DNA of 64,000 nt from Chryseobacterium panacisoli (GTDB taxonomy: Bacteria; Bacteroidota; Bacteroidia; Flavobacteriales; Weeksellaceae), in assembly GCF_008274625.1 (NCBI RefSeq), contig NZ_VTRU01000001.1, positions 744,001 through 808,000 on the forward strand. The letters run 5' to 3'. The notes below the pieces were generated by a model. The model had not been told where the DNA came from, did no database searches, and saw nothing but the letters and a program-made list of their open reading frames with translations. Position 1 is the first letter of the stretch, and the number at the start of each line of letters is the position of its first letter. Below are positions 33,657 through 45,389 of the stretch, piece after piece. A program made the translations under genes and the position numbers.

Positions 33657-34868
33657 TTAAAACAGAGAAAGCTGTATGGATTTTGGAGCGCTGGGTTTTT
33701 GGGCATCCCCGAACACGGTCTTTCCGCCAAAACGCCATGAATTTTGTCTTTCTTCTTCAATCACCTGCTGAATATCAAAATCCGGGGTGAAATCTTTTTC
33801 TGCTTCAGCTACAATCTGATGAAGTTTATTTAAAGAGTTCAGTTTATCAGAATTTCCCAGTTTGGACTTTTCTATTCCTTTTCTGATAATACTGATACTC
33901 TCATCATAGGTATTGACAGGAACAGGGAAAGGATGTCCGTCTTTCCCTCCATGAGCAAAAGAAAACCTTGCCGGATCGGCAAATCTTGACGGTGCCCCGT
34001 GAATGACTTCACTTACCAAAGCCAATGACTGCATGGTTCTGGGACCTACTCCTTCCAGCATGAGCAAATCTTCAAAATTCTGAGGCTGCTGTTCCCGGGT
34101 AACATATAAAAGAGCTCCCAGGCGTTTTAAATCTACATCAGAAGCCTGAACATCATGATGGGCAGGAAGTATCAACCTTGCAAAATCCTTCATCACTTCT
34201 GCTGAATCGGTATGGGAAATATCTAAAATTCCTTTTCTGTTTTCTGAAGCTTCGGTATCGGTAAGGTTAAGAATCTTTCCTCTAGAAATTCCGTTGATTC
34301 CTGTATGAGGTTTTTCTACAAAGGAGGTAATATTTTCGGAATGCCAGTGATACCTTCTTGCAGTTCCATCCGATTCATGCATTCCCTGCTGAATAACACT
34401 CCAGTTTCCGTTATCTGAAAGAATAAAATTATGCAGATACAACTGATAACCATCCTGAATGGCTGTATTATCCACTTTTGCAGAAAGCTTACTGGCTCTT
34501 ACCAGATCTGTTCCGTTAAGTCCGGTTTTATCTGCAATTCTGATTAATTCTGATGGGGTTTCCCGGGAAAATTTTCCTTTTCCACCGCAGATATAAAGTC
34601 CCAGCGATTGCGAATTGGGATTGATGGAACGTTTCAATGCTCCCATCACAGAAGTAGTAATTCCTGAAGAATGCCAGTCCATTCCCATCACGGCTCCAAA
34701 ACTCTGAAACCAGAACGGATCTGCCAATCGGCGCAATACCTCATCTTTACCGTAATCCATGAGAATGACTTCTATAATGGAAAGTCCCAGCACAGACATA
34801 CGTTCATACAGCCATGGCGGTACTTTGCCATAGTGAAGAGGTAAATCTGCTGTTCCTGAACGTTTCAT
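33657..34868 (-). CDS. DUF763 domain-containing protein
   Basis: 403 residues; begins MKRSGTADLPLHYGKVPPWL, the DUF763 hallmark, and keeps the WHSSGITTSVMGALKR core and a helix-hairpin-helix-like LLMLEGVGPRTMQSLALVSE near residue 265. DUF763 proteins are widespread in archaea and bacteria; biochemical role is not established, though the HhH hints at nucleic acid binding. Monocistronic. Confidence 0.9.
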   Translation of the reverse strand: MKRSGTADLPLHYGKVPPWLYERMSVLGLSIIEVILMDYGKDEVLRRLADPFWFQSFGAVMGMDWHSSGITTSVMGALKRSINPNSQSLGLYICGGKGKFSRETPSELIRIADKTGLNGTDLVRASKLSAKVDNTAIQDGYQLYLHNFILSDNGNWSVIQQGMHESDGTARRYHWHSENITSFVEKPHTGINGISRGKILNLTDTEASENRKGILDISHTDSAEVMKDFARLILPAHHDVQASDVDLKRLGALLYVTREQQPQNFEDLLMLEGVGPRTMQSLALVSEVIHGAPSRFADPARFSFAHGGKDGHPFPVPVNTYDESISIIRKGIEKSKLGNSDKLNSLNKLHQIVAEAEKDFTPDFDIQQVIEEERQNSWRFGGKTVFGDAQKPSAPKSIQLSLF

Positions 34869-34951
34869 TCTATTATTAAAATGTAAAGGTAGGTTTTATT
34901 CATCTTACTATTTAATGATCAGAATCATTAATTGTATCATTGAATCACCAA

Positions 34952-36112
<1,161 letters not shown>

Positions 36113-36129
36113 TCAGGAATGCAATGGTA

Positions 36130-36963
36130 TCATGCTTGTACAAATGCGACAAAATCATTGCTTATGGCTTGCTTTCTTTTTTGGGCTTCCCGTGCGAAAA
36201 CAGCTGGTGTTGTACCGCTGTATCGTTTAAATTCTCTGCTTAAATGAGATTGATCTGTGTATCCAAATTCCTGTGCAAGTGCAGCAATAGATGTTTCAGG
36301 AACATGCCACAAACGGTTTCTGATCTGTTCAAAACGCATAATTCCGGATACATCTTTTACAGTATGCCCTGAAGACTTCTTGAATTTTCTTTCTAATGTC
36401 CGAACTGTTGTATGAGCTGAATCAGCGACCTGATTTACAGGAATCGCTCCATTATTTTTCCTCATGGCAGCTCCAGCTTTGAAAAGAAGACTGTCTATGG
36501 TAATCAGCGAGTGTAATTTCAAAAAGTACTGTTCAACCTGAGAGACGGCTTCCTCTATTTTCCTCTGACTTACGAGATCATTCAATACAGCTTGAAGCTT
36601 TGCAACAGGATGTTCGAGAGTATGAACTCCATTCTCAGTTTTTTCTGATGACAGCCCCAGTAAATCAAAAACAGTCCATGGAAAACACCTGATCCCGATA
36701 ATTTCTAATTGATTCTGAGCATGAAAAAGAGCTGGCTGATTGAGCAGTCCCATGATGAACGGAGAGGGTAAATCCTGTAAAATTCCCTGATGAGCAATAC
36801 TGCATCCACTTCCAAAATGAAAGATGATTTCAGCATAACCATCCGGCATCACCGTAAACCCAGACTGTTTTTCACCATAGTCTCTTCTGTTATACCAAAA
36901 ACATTTAATGGTATCCCTAAGTCCTTCAGGAACTTCAAACTCCTGATGTATATTTGAAAACAT
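36130..36963 (-). CDS. AraC family transcriptional regulator
   Basis: 277 residues. N-terminal DUF6597-like effector part (QEFEVPEGLRDTIKCFWYNRR, VMPDGYAEIIFHFGSG) and C-terminal AraC HTH pair (VNQVADSAHTTVRTLERKFKKSSG and AALAQEFGYTDQSHLSREFKRYSGTTP). It is 7 bp downstream of a glyoxalase-like gene and just upstream of the Tet(X)-like gene, which it may control. Confidence 0.9.
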   Translation of the reverse strand: MFSNIHQEFEVPEGLRDTIKCFWYNRRDYGEKQSGFTVMPDGYAEIIFHFGSGCSIAHQGILQDLPSPFIMGLLNQPALFHAQNQLEIIGIRCFPWTVFDLLGLSSEKTENGVHTLEHPVAKLQAVLNDLVSQRKIEEAVSQVEQYFLKLHSLITIDSLLFKAGAAMRKNNGAIPVNQVADSAHTTVRTLERKFKKSSGHTVKDVSGIMRFEQIRNRLWHVPETSIAALAQEFGYTDQSHLSREFKRYSGTTPAVFAREAQKRKQAISNDFVAFVQA

Positions 36964-36970
36964 TGCTTTA

Positions 36971-37375
36971 TTAATCGTGAGAATACAGTTTCAGATCTTT
37001 ATGTTTTGCTTCATCATATTCTTCTTCAAAAGTAATTTTATTTCCGAAAGGATCAATTACAGTAAACGATATGGATCCGTAAAACGTTTTTTCAAGTCCG
37101 GGACGGTTATATTTGTATTTTTTATCAATAAGTTCTTTATGATATTCCGGAACGCCTTCACCCCAGACCGCAACCCTTGTTCCGGGCGTTCCGTCTCCGT
37201 GGTGTTCGCTTAAATGGAAAATGATATTTTCTCTTTTCACTTCCATATAAACGGGAGTATTTTCATCAAAATAATGTTCCCATACGATCTCAAATCCCAG
37301 CCATTCTACATAAAATTCTTTTGTTTTCTGATAATCGAAGATTCTTAATATAGGAATAATACGTTCTGCTTTCAT
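36971..37375 (-). CDS. Glyoxalase/bleomycin-resistance superfamily protein
   Basis: 134 residues in the single-domain VOC pattern of the glyoxalase superfamily: IPILRIFDYQKTKEFYVEWLGFEI, YMEVKRENIIFHLSEHHGDG, FTVIDPFGNKITFEEE. This resembles BRP/Ble-type binding proteins; no resistance can be inferred. It belongs to the operon 37732 to 34952. Confidence 0.87.
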   Translation of the reverse strand: MKAERIIPILRIFDYQKTKEFYVEWLGFEIVWEHYFDENTPVYMEVKRENIIFHLSEHHGDGTPGTRVAVWGEGVPEYHKELIDKKYKYNRPGLEKTFYGSISFTVIDPFGNKITFEEEYDEAKHKDLKLYSHD

Positions 37376-37384
37376 TGTGTATTT

Positions 37385-37732
37385 TTATTGGTGAGACAGT
37401 ATATTGATCAGTTTCTGAAATGGATCTTTAACGAAAAATCTCCGAACTCCCCATTCTTCATTGGTTAATTCATAAGTGATTTCAAAACCAGCATTTTTCA
37501 TTTTATCATAAATTTCATCTACATTATCCACTTCAATGGAAAGATCGGGAACTTCTGTACCGTTTCCTCCCTGTTCCGCAAAACTGATCTGAACTTTTGC
37601 TTCTTCATCATTACCAAGGGTTTTGATCCAACCATGATCCATCAAAACATCCAGTTCCAGAATGTCCTGATAGAACTGATTGGCTTTGGAAAGATCATCC
37701 GTTTTGATATTGGCTACAATTCTTTTTACCAT
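37385..37732 (-). CDS. VOC family protein
   Basis: 115 residues: IVANIKTDDLSKANQFYQDILELDVLMDHGW ... WGVRRFFVKDPFQKLINILSHQ. It starts a likely operon of VOC, glyoxalase, AraC and Tet(X)-like genes, spaced 9, 7 and 47 bp. Confidence 0.88.
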   Translation of the reverse strand: MVKRIVANIKTDDLSKANQFYQDILELDVLMDHGWIKTLGNDEEAKVQISFAEQGGNGTEVPDLSIEVDNVDEIYDKMKNAGFEITYELTNEEWGVRRFFVKDPFQKLINILSHQ

Positions 37733-37752
37733 TTTACAGTAATTTTTTCATT

Positions 37753-37792
37753 AAAAAAGCCTTGTGAAATTACATAAAATTTCACAAGACTT
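37753..37792 (-). terminator. Terminator of the alpha/beta hydrolase gene
   Basis: CTTGTGAAAT and ATTTCACAAG arms extend to AAGCC/ACTT, with a minus-strand T run beyond. Confidence 0.75.
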
Positions 37793-37818
37793 AATAAATT
37801 ATTGTATTGTATCTTCTA

Positions 37819-38508
37819 TTAAATGGAAGCGGCTGCTTCTAAAATCAACTGTGTAACTTCTTCAGGATGGGATGCCAATGAAGCATGTCCTGCATCCAGA
37901 GAAATTATCTTTTTAGGTTCAAGACGTTCTGCCATTTCTTTTTCAGTTTCTGCAGGAATCATACGGTCCTGCAATGATATCTGATACCAACTTGGGCGTG
38001 TCTTCCATGCCGGCTCACCCGCTACATCACCAAAACACTGACCATGAATAGGTTTCTGTGACAATGACATTACCAGTGCCTTTTCATCATCTAAATCCTG
38101 ACAGAAGGCAGATTTAAATTCATCATATTTAATCCATAAAAAGCCTTTGTTATCAGGATAAATACTTGCTCCACCCGGCGATTCTCTTCTTCCTAACAGA
38201 GATCCCAAACTATCTCCGGCATCAGGTGCAAAAGCAGCAATATAAACCAGTCCGGCTACTTTATCATGGTGCCCGGCTCCTGAAATAACAGCACCTCCAT
38301 AAGAATGTCCTACTAAAAGCACTTTCCCTTCCTGGGCATCAATAAGGTCTTTTGTTTTATTAATATCGTCCTGCAGTGAGGTTAATGGGTTCTGAACACT
38401 TCTTACTTTATATCCTGCTTTTGTCAATGAAGGAATAATGTATTGCCAGTGCGATCCGTCTCCCCATGCTCCGTGTACCAAAATAATGGTTAAATCTTTT
38501 TGTTCCAT
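37819..38508 (-). CDS. Alpha/beta hydrolase
   Basis: 229 residues: HGAWGDG oxyanion loop (12-18), nucleophile Ser69 in VGHSYGG, His in DAGHASLASHPEEV. The small cap is like that of plant esterase/EstC-type hydrolases. It is the downstream neighbour of a Crp/Fnr gene, with a palindrome in between. Confidence 0.88.
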   Translation of the reverse strand: MEQKDLTIILVHGAWGDGSHWQYIIPSLTKAGYKVRSVQNPLTSLQDDINKTKDLIDAQEGKVLLVGHSYGGAVISGAGHHDKVAGLVYIAAFAPDAGDSLGSLLGRRESPGGASIYPDNKGFLWIKYDEFKSAFCQDLDDEKALVMSLSQKPIHGQCFGDVAGEPAWKTRPSWYQISLQDRMIPAETEKEMAERLEPKKIISLDAGHASLASHPEEVTQLILEAAASI

Positions 38509-38535
38509 AATGATTGTGTTAAAATTTGATGATGA

Positions 38536-38579
38536 TAAAGCTACGGTTTAAAACATCCGTGGACGTTAACTTAAGTTAA
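38536..38579 (-). promoter_or_regulatory. Promoter with Crp/Fnr-type palindrome for the hydrolase
   Basis: TTAACTTAAGTTAA at 38566-38579 is a perfect 14-bp palindrome overlapping the stop of the crp gene. A minus-strand -7 box TAGCTTTA (7 of 8) is at 38543-38536. The palindrome centres 40.5 bp upstream of the inferred +1. Confidence 0.5.
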
Positions 38580-39151
38580 TTAACAATACGGCTTCTTATA
38601 CGGCTGAGTGACTGTTCTGTTACGCCAAGGTAGCTGGCAATATGTTTCTGGGCTATTTTTTGAAAGAGTGCAGGCTGCTTTTTTACAAGATTAAGGTATC
38701 TGTTTTCAGGGGAAAAGCACAACAGATCATCAATCCGTTTCTTGGCATCCAGATAAATCTTTTCACTCATCATTCTCCCGAACTGCTGCCAATAAGCTTC
38801 TCTTTTATATAAATTCTGCAGATGATCTTTACTCAGAAGTAATATTTCACAGTTTTCAAGCGCCTGGATGTTCATATTGGACACCGTATCGCAAAGTATG
38901 CTTTCGTAATCAGTAAAAAATTCATTTTCAAAATAGAATCCAAAGTTGATTTCACGTCCCTGATCATTGATGTAGAAAGATCTGATAGTCCCCTTTTTGA
39001 TAAAGCCAAGATATTTGCATTTCTCCCCCTGTTTGAGAAAAAAATCAGATTTTAAGAGCTTTGTATCATGAAGTAAAGTGTAGAATTCTTCAAAATGATC
39101 TGAATCTACCTGGAAAAGTTCTCCGTATTTCTTATAATTATCTGACATCAT
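38576..39151 (-). CDS. Crp/Fnr family transcriptional regulator
   Basis: 191 residues: cNMP-like barrel (FFLKQGEKCKYLGFIKKGTIRSF) and HTH (QKHIASYLGVTEQSLSRIRSR). The HTH resembles that of the 32797 gene; no RE pair. Its stop codon lies within the TTAACTTAAGTTAA palindrome of the next promoter. Effector unknown. Confidence 0.88.
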   Translation of the reverse strand: MMSDNYKKYGELFQVDSDHFEEFYTLLHDTKLLKSDFFLKQGEKCKYLGFIKKGTIRSFYINDQGREINFGFYFENEFFTDYESILCDTVSNMNIQALENCEILLLSKDHLQNLYKREAYWQQFGRMMSEKIYLDAKKRIDDLLCFSPENRYLNLVKKQPALFQKIAQKHIASYLGVTEQSLSRIRSRIVN

Positions 39152-39183
39152 TTGGTGTGATTTGATTAGGTTTTATTTTCAAA

Positions 39184-39215
39184 AAAAGCCTTGCAAAATG
39201 ATTCACAAGGCTTTT
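39184..39215 (-). terminator. Terminator of tpx
   Basis: AAAAGCCTTG (39184-39193) pairs with CAAGGCTTTT (39206-39215). Confidence 0.85.
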
Positions 39216-39233
39216 CTACAAAAATTATTTCTA

Positions 39234-39734
39234 TTATTTCAATGCTGCAAGAGCGGCATCATAATTAGGTTCGTCAGCAATTTCCGGAACCTGCTCAGTA
39301 TATACTACTTTATTGTTTTCGTCTGTAACGATCACGGCACGGCTCAATAACCCTTTCAAAGGAGAATCTGCGATTGTTACTTCATAATCGTCTCCAAAGC
39401 TGCTTCTGAAATCTGAAAGCGTTTCTACATTATTCAATCCTTCAGCGGCACAGAATCTTCCTAAAGCAAACGGTAGGTCTTTTGAAACATTGATGATTAC
39501 TGTATTGTCAAGTTTTGAAGCCTCTTCATTGAATTTTCTGGAAGAAGCAGCACAAGTAGGGGTATCAATACTTGGGAAGATATTGAATACTTTTTTCTTT
39601 CCTGCAAAAGTTTCAAGTGTTTTCACCGCTAATCCTGAATCTACCAATGCAAAATCTTTTACTGTGGTTCCTACAGATGGTAATGCTCCTATTGTGTGTA
39701 CTTCGTTTCCTTTTAAAGTGATTGTCGTGGACAT
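39234..39734 (-). CDS. tpx: Thiol peroxidase (atypical 2-Cys peroxiredoxin)
   Basis: 166 residues, cytoplasmic. Peroxidatic Cys61 lies in PSIDTPTCAASSRKFNEEA and resolving Cys95 in LGRFCAAEGL, at the same numbers as in E. coli Tpx. Reduces peroxides using thioredoxin. A perfect -7 box TAAATTTG is at 39756-39763 (minus). An exported paralogue is at 61355-61924. Confidence 0.96.
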   Translation of the reverse strand: MSTTITLKGNEVHTIGALPSVGTTVKDFALVDSGLAVKTLETFAGKKKVFNIFPSIDTPTCAASSRKFNEEASKLDNTVIINVSKDLPFALGRFCAAEGLNNVETLSDFRSSFGDDYEVTIADSPLKGLLSRAVIVTDENNKVVYTEQVPEIADEPNYDAALAALK

Positions 39735-42311
<2,577 letters not shown>

Positions 42312-42336
42312 TTTTTCGTTTTGATATAGATTAATA

Positions 42337-42367
42337 TAAAAGCTCCTTTTTTAAGGGGCTTTTTTTG
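42337..42367 (+). terminator. Terminator of icd
   Basis: AAAAGCTCCTT and AAGGGGCTTTT arms followed by a T run. Confidence 0.85.
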
Positions 42368-42376
42368 TGGGTAATA

Positions 42377-42420
42377 AACCGTCAAAAACTCTTTGAACTT
42401 TCGGTCCATCCGGAGTAAGG
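42377..42420. repeat. CACCCCGTC-type repeat, decayed copy
   Basis: AAACCGTCAAAAACTCTTTG ... TCCATCCGGAG resembles the copies at 33556 and 48841 but has lost part of the arms. Confidence 0.45.
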
Positions 42421-42460
42421 AAATAATGAATACATACTTACTCATCAAAGTCCAGCGCCT

Positions 42461-42513
42461 CCCTAATCCCTAATCCCTAATCCCTAATCCCTAATCCCTA
42501 ATCCCTAATCCCT
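42461..42513. repeat. Heptamer tandem repeat (CCCTAAT)x7
   Basis: Seven perfect copies of CCCTAAT plus CCCT. Copy number of such arrays tends to vary between strains. Confidence 0.95.
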
Positions 42514-42539
42514 GTTACCTAACATCTGCCACCTCTCAC

Positions 42540-42899
42540 CTACCTATCCTCCACAATCACTCTCCTGTGCTCTCTCCCCCAACTGATCATTTCCTGGATG
42601 ATATTTCCAAAGGTTCTGCAATATTCCGTGGGTTCATATTCTATTAAAACGGGAGTTTCCGGGTAAACGGTGCGTTTTAACAGTTTGTTCAGTTCCATAT
42701 CTTTCAGTTCTTTTGAAAGCATTCTGGTGGTAATTCCGGGAATACTTCTTTCGATTTCCCTGAACCGTCTGTTCCCGTTGCAAAGTGAATTGATCACCGG
42801 GATTCTCCATTTCCCACCTATAAAATAAAGGGTGTCCTGTAAGGCTCTAAGTTCTTCTGTCTGATCTCTTTCCATAGTTGCAAAGTTAAATGATATCAT
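42540..42899 (-). CDS. HxlR family transcriptional regulator
   Basis: 119 residues from ATG 42899 (111 if ATG 42875, MERDQTEE, is used, which is equally plausible). Winged-helix HxlR features: ALQDTLYFIGGKWRIPVINSLCNGNRRFREIERSIPGITTRMLSKELKDMELNKLL. It diverges from an SDR gene; the 76 bp between contain repeats around TGATACTGGT and GGTATACT that are good operator candidates. Probably an autorepressor. Confidence 0.9.
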   Translation of the reverse strand: MISFNFATMERDQTEELRALQDTLYFIGGKWRIPVINSLCNGNRRFREIERSIPGITTRMLSKELKDMELNKLLKRTVYPETPVLIEYEPTEYCRTFGNIIQEMISWGREHRRVIVEDR

Positions 42900-42902
42900 G
42901 AA

Positions 42903-42961
42903 TGATACTGGTATACTCTGTGATACTGGTTACAAAAGTATACCATTTTGAAATAACTTTG
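42903..42961. promoter_or_regulatory. HxlR-type operator and SDR promoter
   Basis: Direct repeats TGATACTGGT at 42903-42912 and 42921-42930 (18 bp apart) and inverted GGTATACT/AGTATACC arms at 42910-42917 and 42937-42944. A perfect -7 box TAACTTTG at 42954-42961 serves the SDR gene, with the operator covering its -33 region. Confidence 0.65.
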
Positions 42962-42975
42962 TCAAAAATTTTACA

Positions 42976-43722
42976 ATGAAAAAATTCAGTAACAAAGTGG
43001 CTCTTGTAACAGGAGGAAACAGCGGAATCGGATTCGCTGCAGCAAAAGAACTTATTTCAGAAGGAGCAACGGTCATTATCACAGGAAGACGAAAGGAAGC
43101 TGTAGAAAAAGCGGCTCAGGAACTTGGAGCAATCCCGTTCATCGCAGATCAGGCAAACCTTAATGATATTGATCTTTTAAAGGAAGAAATAGAGAAACAG
43201 TTCGGGAAAATAGATATCCTGTTTATTAACGCAGGAATTACAGGAACCCTAACTTCCATTGAAAACATGGATCTCGAAAATTTTGATCAGGTGATGAATA
43301 TTAATTTCAGAGGAGCTTATTTTACGTTAAGCAAATTCATTCCTTTATTGAATGATGGCGCTTCTGTCATATTCTTATCATCTATTGTGGCTTCTACTTA
43401 TAAACCCAACAGTTCAGCGTATCAGGCAAGCAAAGCCGCATTGAACTCAATTGCAAAAACAGCAGCGGCAGAATTAGCTTCAAGAAAAATCAGGGTAAAT
43501 ATGATAAGCCCTGGTCCTATAAAAACTGAAATAATGAGTAAGGCCGGTTTGGATGAAGAGACTTTGAAAAACATTCAAAATCATCTCATAGATCAGATTC
43601 CATTGAAGAAAATGGGAGCGGCCGAAGAAGTTGCCAAACTGGTTACCTATTTGTCAGATGATCAGATTTCAGGTTATGTCACCGGAACCGAAATTGTAAT
43701 AGACGGCGGTATTACTTTATAG
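42976..43722 (+). CDS. SDR family oxidoreductase
   Basis: 248 residues: TGGNSGIG (cofactor), NAG, catalytic LSSIVAS and YQASK, then ISPGPIKTE. A normal classical SDR, unlike the one at 1171. Genes of this type next to an HxlR regulator are usually induced by aldehydes or quinones. Substrate not predictable. A terminator follows at 43739. Confidence 0.9.
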   Translation: MKKFSNKVALVTGGNSGIGFAAAKELISEGATVIITGRRKEAVEKAAQELGAIPFIADQANLNDIDLLKEEIEKQFGKIDILFINAGITGTLTSIENMDLENFDQVMNINFRGAYFTLSKFIPLLNDGASVIFLSSIVASTYKPNSSAYQASKAALNSIAKTAAAELASRKIRVNMISPGPIKTEIMSKAGLDEETLKNIQNHLIDQIPLKKMGAAEEVAKLVTYLSDDQISGYVTGTEIVIDGGITL

Positions 43723-43738
43723 ATAACAGATTTAATCA

Positions 43739-43769
43739 AATCCCGGTAACACAATTACCGGGATTTTTC
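43739..43769 (+). terminator. Terminator of the SDR gene
   Basis: AATCCCGGTAA (43739-43749) pairs perfectly with TTACCGGGATT (43755-43765), then TTTTCTT. Confidence 0.88.
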
Positions 43770-43798
43770 TTGAGTATTTTCAGGTCCAAAAATTCCGG

Positions 43799-43867
43799 AT
43801 TCACCTTTTAATTTGTCTAACTCGGTCTGTTTTCCGTTTCCCAGCATACGCTACCCATTTACTTTTG
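43799..43867 (+). promoter_or_regulatory. Promoter with LytTR-type repeat, haem-protein operon
   Basis: ATTCACC at 43799-43805 and ACTCGGT at 43820-43826 are 21 bp apart; a perfect -7 box TACTTTTG lies at 43860-43867, 40 bp after the second half-site start. The 26 bp from 43792 are almost identical to those at 47365, upstream of the DUF1223 gene. Confidence 0.7.
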
Positions 43868-43893
43868 ACCCAGAAATAAAAACAATACTCATT

Positions 43894-44874
43894 ATGGATA
43901 CCGTAAAGAAAAAAAGAAATCCCATCGCCATAGCATTTCTGGTGATATTAGCAATCTTCGGAGGGTTGCAGCTATTCAGCAAACCTTTGGAAGGAAAACC
44001 GGTTACAGGAAAGATTGAAGCGCCGAAGGAAGTGATCAGTATTCTTGAGAACTTATGTTTCAGCTGTCATTCCAACCAGCAAAACCTCAGCTGGTATGAT
44101 AAACTTGCTCCTGTTTCCTGGACTGTGAACAAAGACATCAGGAGAGCCCGAGAAGTCCTGAATTTTTCAGAATGGGAAAAGCTCTCTCCTGCAGAGCATC
44201 AGGGAAATATGTACGCCATTCTCAATATGATGCAGAGCGGGAAAATGCCCCTTCACGAATACACTCTTCTGCATCCATCTGCCAAGATTACCCCAAAAGA
44301 TATTGAAATCATTAAAAAATATACACTTTCATTATCTTCAGTAAACCTTGCAGCACAACATAAAAATGAACCTCATCCAGCTTCCAGTCCACCTTTTGCA
44401 GCTCCTGCAAAATTTCCGGTTTCTCCCAATGGAGTTCAGTACACTCCTGATTTCAAAAACTGGAAAGTCATCAGTATGAGTACTCTTTTTGACAAGTCTA
44501 TCCGCGTGATCTATGGAAATGATATTGCTGTAAAAGCTGTGGAAACAGAAAACTTTCACCCATGGCCAGACGGAAGTATTGTTGTAAAATCTGTATGGAA
44601 ACAGGAAGAACTTCCCAACGGAGAAATCAGACCTGGAAAATTTATCAATGCTCAGTTCATGGTAAAAGATACTCATCAATATAAAGATACTGAAGGCTGG
44701 GGATTTGCAAAATTCTCCGGAGATGATCTTCATCCCACTGGAAAAACCGCATCTTTCGCCAAAGAATCATGCATCGCCTGCCACAGACAGCTCGCAGAAA
44801 AAACAGGCTATCTTTTTGATGTTCCGATGAAAGTAAATACCCAAAGATTAATCCAAAATTTACAGAAAAAATGA
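43894..44874 (+). CDS. Membrane-anchored haem-binding / cytochrome P460-like protein
   Basis: ATG 43894 gives 326 residues; the longer frame starts inside the promoter. One N-terminal transmembrane helix (about 9-27), a haem-binding domain with CFSCH (Cys55, Cys58, His59), then a cytochrome P460-like domain (GVQYTPDFKNWKVISMSTLFDKSIRVIYGND) ending in a second haem motif CIACH (293-297). Both CxxCH motifs would bind c-type haem, in the periplasm. First gene of an operon with a P460-like lipoprotein and the LytTR pair. Confidence 0.82.
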   Translation: MDTVKKKRNPIAIAFLVILAIFGGLQLFSKPLEGKPVTGKIEAPKEVISILENLCFSCHSNQQNLSWYDKLAPVSWTVNKDIRRAREVLNFSEWEKLSPAEHQGNMYAILNMMQSGKMPLHEYTLLHPSAKITPKDIEIIKKYTLSLSSVNLAAQHKNEPHPASSPPFAAPAKFPVSPNGVQYTPDFKNWKVISMSTLFDKSIRVIYGNDIAVKAVETENFHPWPDGSIVVKSVWKQEELPNGEIRPGKFINAQFMVKDTHQYKDTEGWGFAKFSGDDLHPTGKTASFAKESCIACHRQLAEKTGYLFDVPMKVNTQRLIQNLQKK

Positions 44875-45314
44875 AAAATACCATCCTGATTTTACTGGTA
44901 AGTCTTGTTGCTCTTACCGCTTGCAGCAAAGAAAACAATGATAAAGATAATGGACTTTCAAGGGTTGTTTTTGACCCTGGCCATCTTAAATTCATTTCCA
45001 ATTCTCTGAACCCTAAGAAAGAAACGATGTCCGCTTTATACGGCAATGAAAGGGCTTTGGAATCTTTATCGAAAGAAAGCCAGACACCCGAAGCCGGTGC
45101 TGTAATGAAGCTGGTTACCTGGCGGTATCATGACAATCCTCAATATATTGGCGGTACCATCACGGGTGAATTGGTAAGCATCGAAACGGTTCAGGCCGAT
45201 CGGTCGGGAAATATTTCTTATGATGTTAAAAATGATCTTCCGGAAATCAGTTCTCATAATAAAGAAGAAAGAGTAAAGTACTTCATGAGCTACCGTCCTG
45301 TTAACAGACCATAA
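44871..45314 (+). CDS. Lipoprotein, cytochrome P460-like without CxxCH
   Basis: 147 residues; lipobox LTAC (Cys18). The part KKETMSALYGNERALE ... VMKLVTWRYHDNPQYIGGTITGELVSIETV resembles cytochrome P460 family domains (TLF/LYGN and VTWxxxDxP). No CxxCH is present, so haem is not bound in the usual way. The start overlaps the previous stop (ATGA), i.e. coupled translation. Confidence 0.68.
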   Translation: MKNTILILLVSLVALTACSKENNDKDNGLSRVVFDPGHLKFISNSLNPKKETMSALYGNERALESLSKESQTPEAGAVMKLVTWRYHDNPQYIGGTITGELVSIETVQADRSGNISYDVKNDLPEISSHNKEERVKYFMSYRPVNRP

Positions 45315-45389
45315 TAGATGCCCCTTACTATTTATCATAATATTTTCAATAAAAAGCATTAATTTAACCTTTTCAAATCAGCAGATTTC

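Noticed and set aside
42461..42513. Telomere-like or replication-end repeat
   Set aside because: The CCCTAAT unit resembles plant-type telomere repeats by chance; position and short length fit a bacterial VNTR.
44657..45046. Minus-strand 129-codon ORF
   Set aside because: Antisense to the haem-protein and P460-like lipoprotein genes, both with clear motifs.
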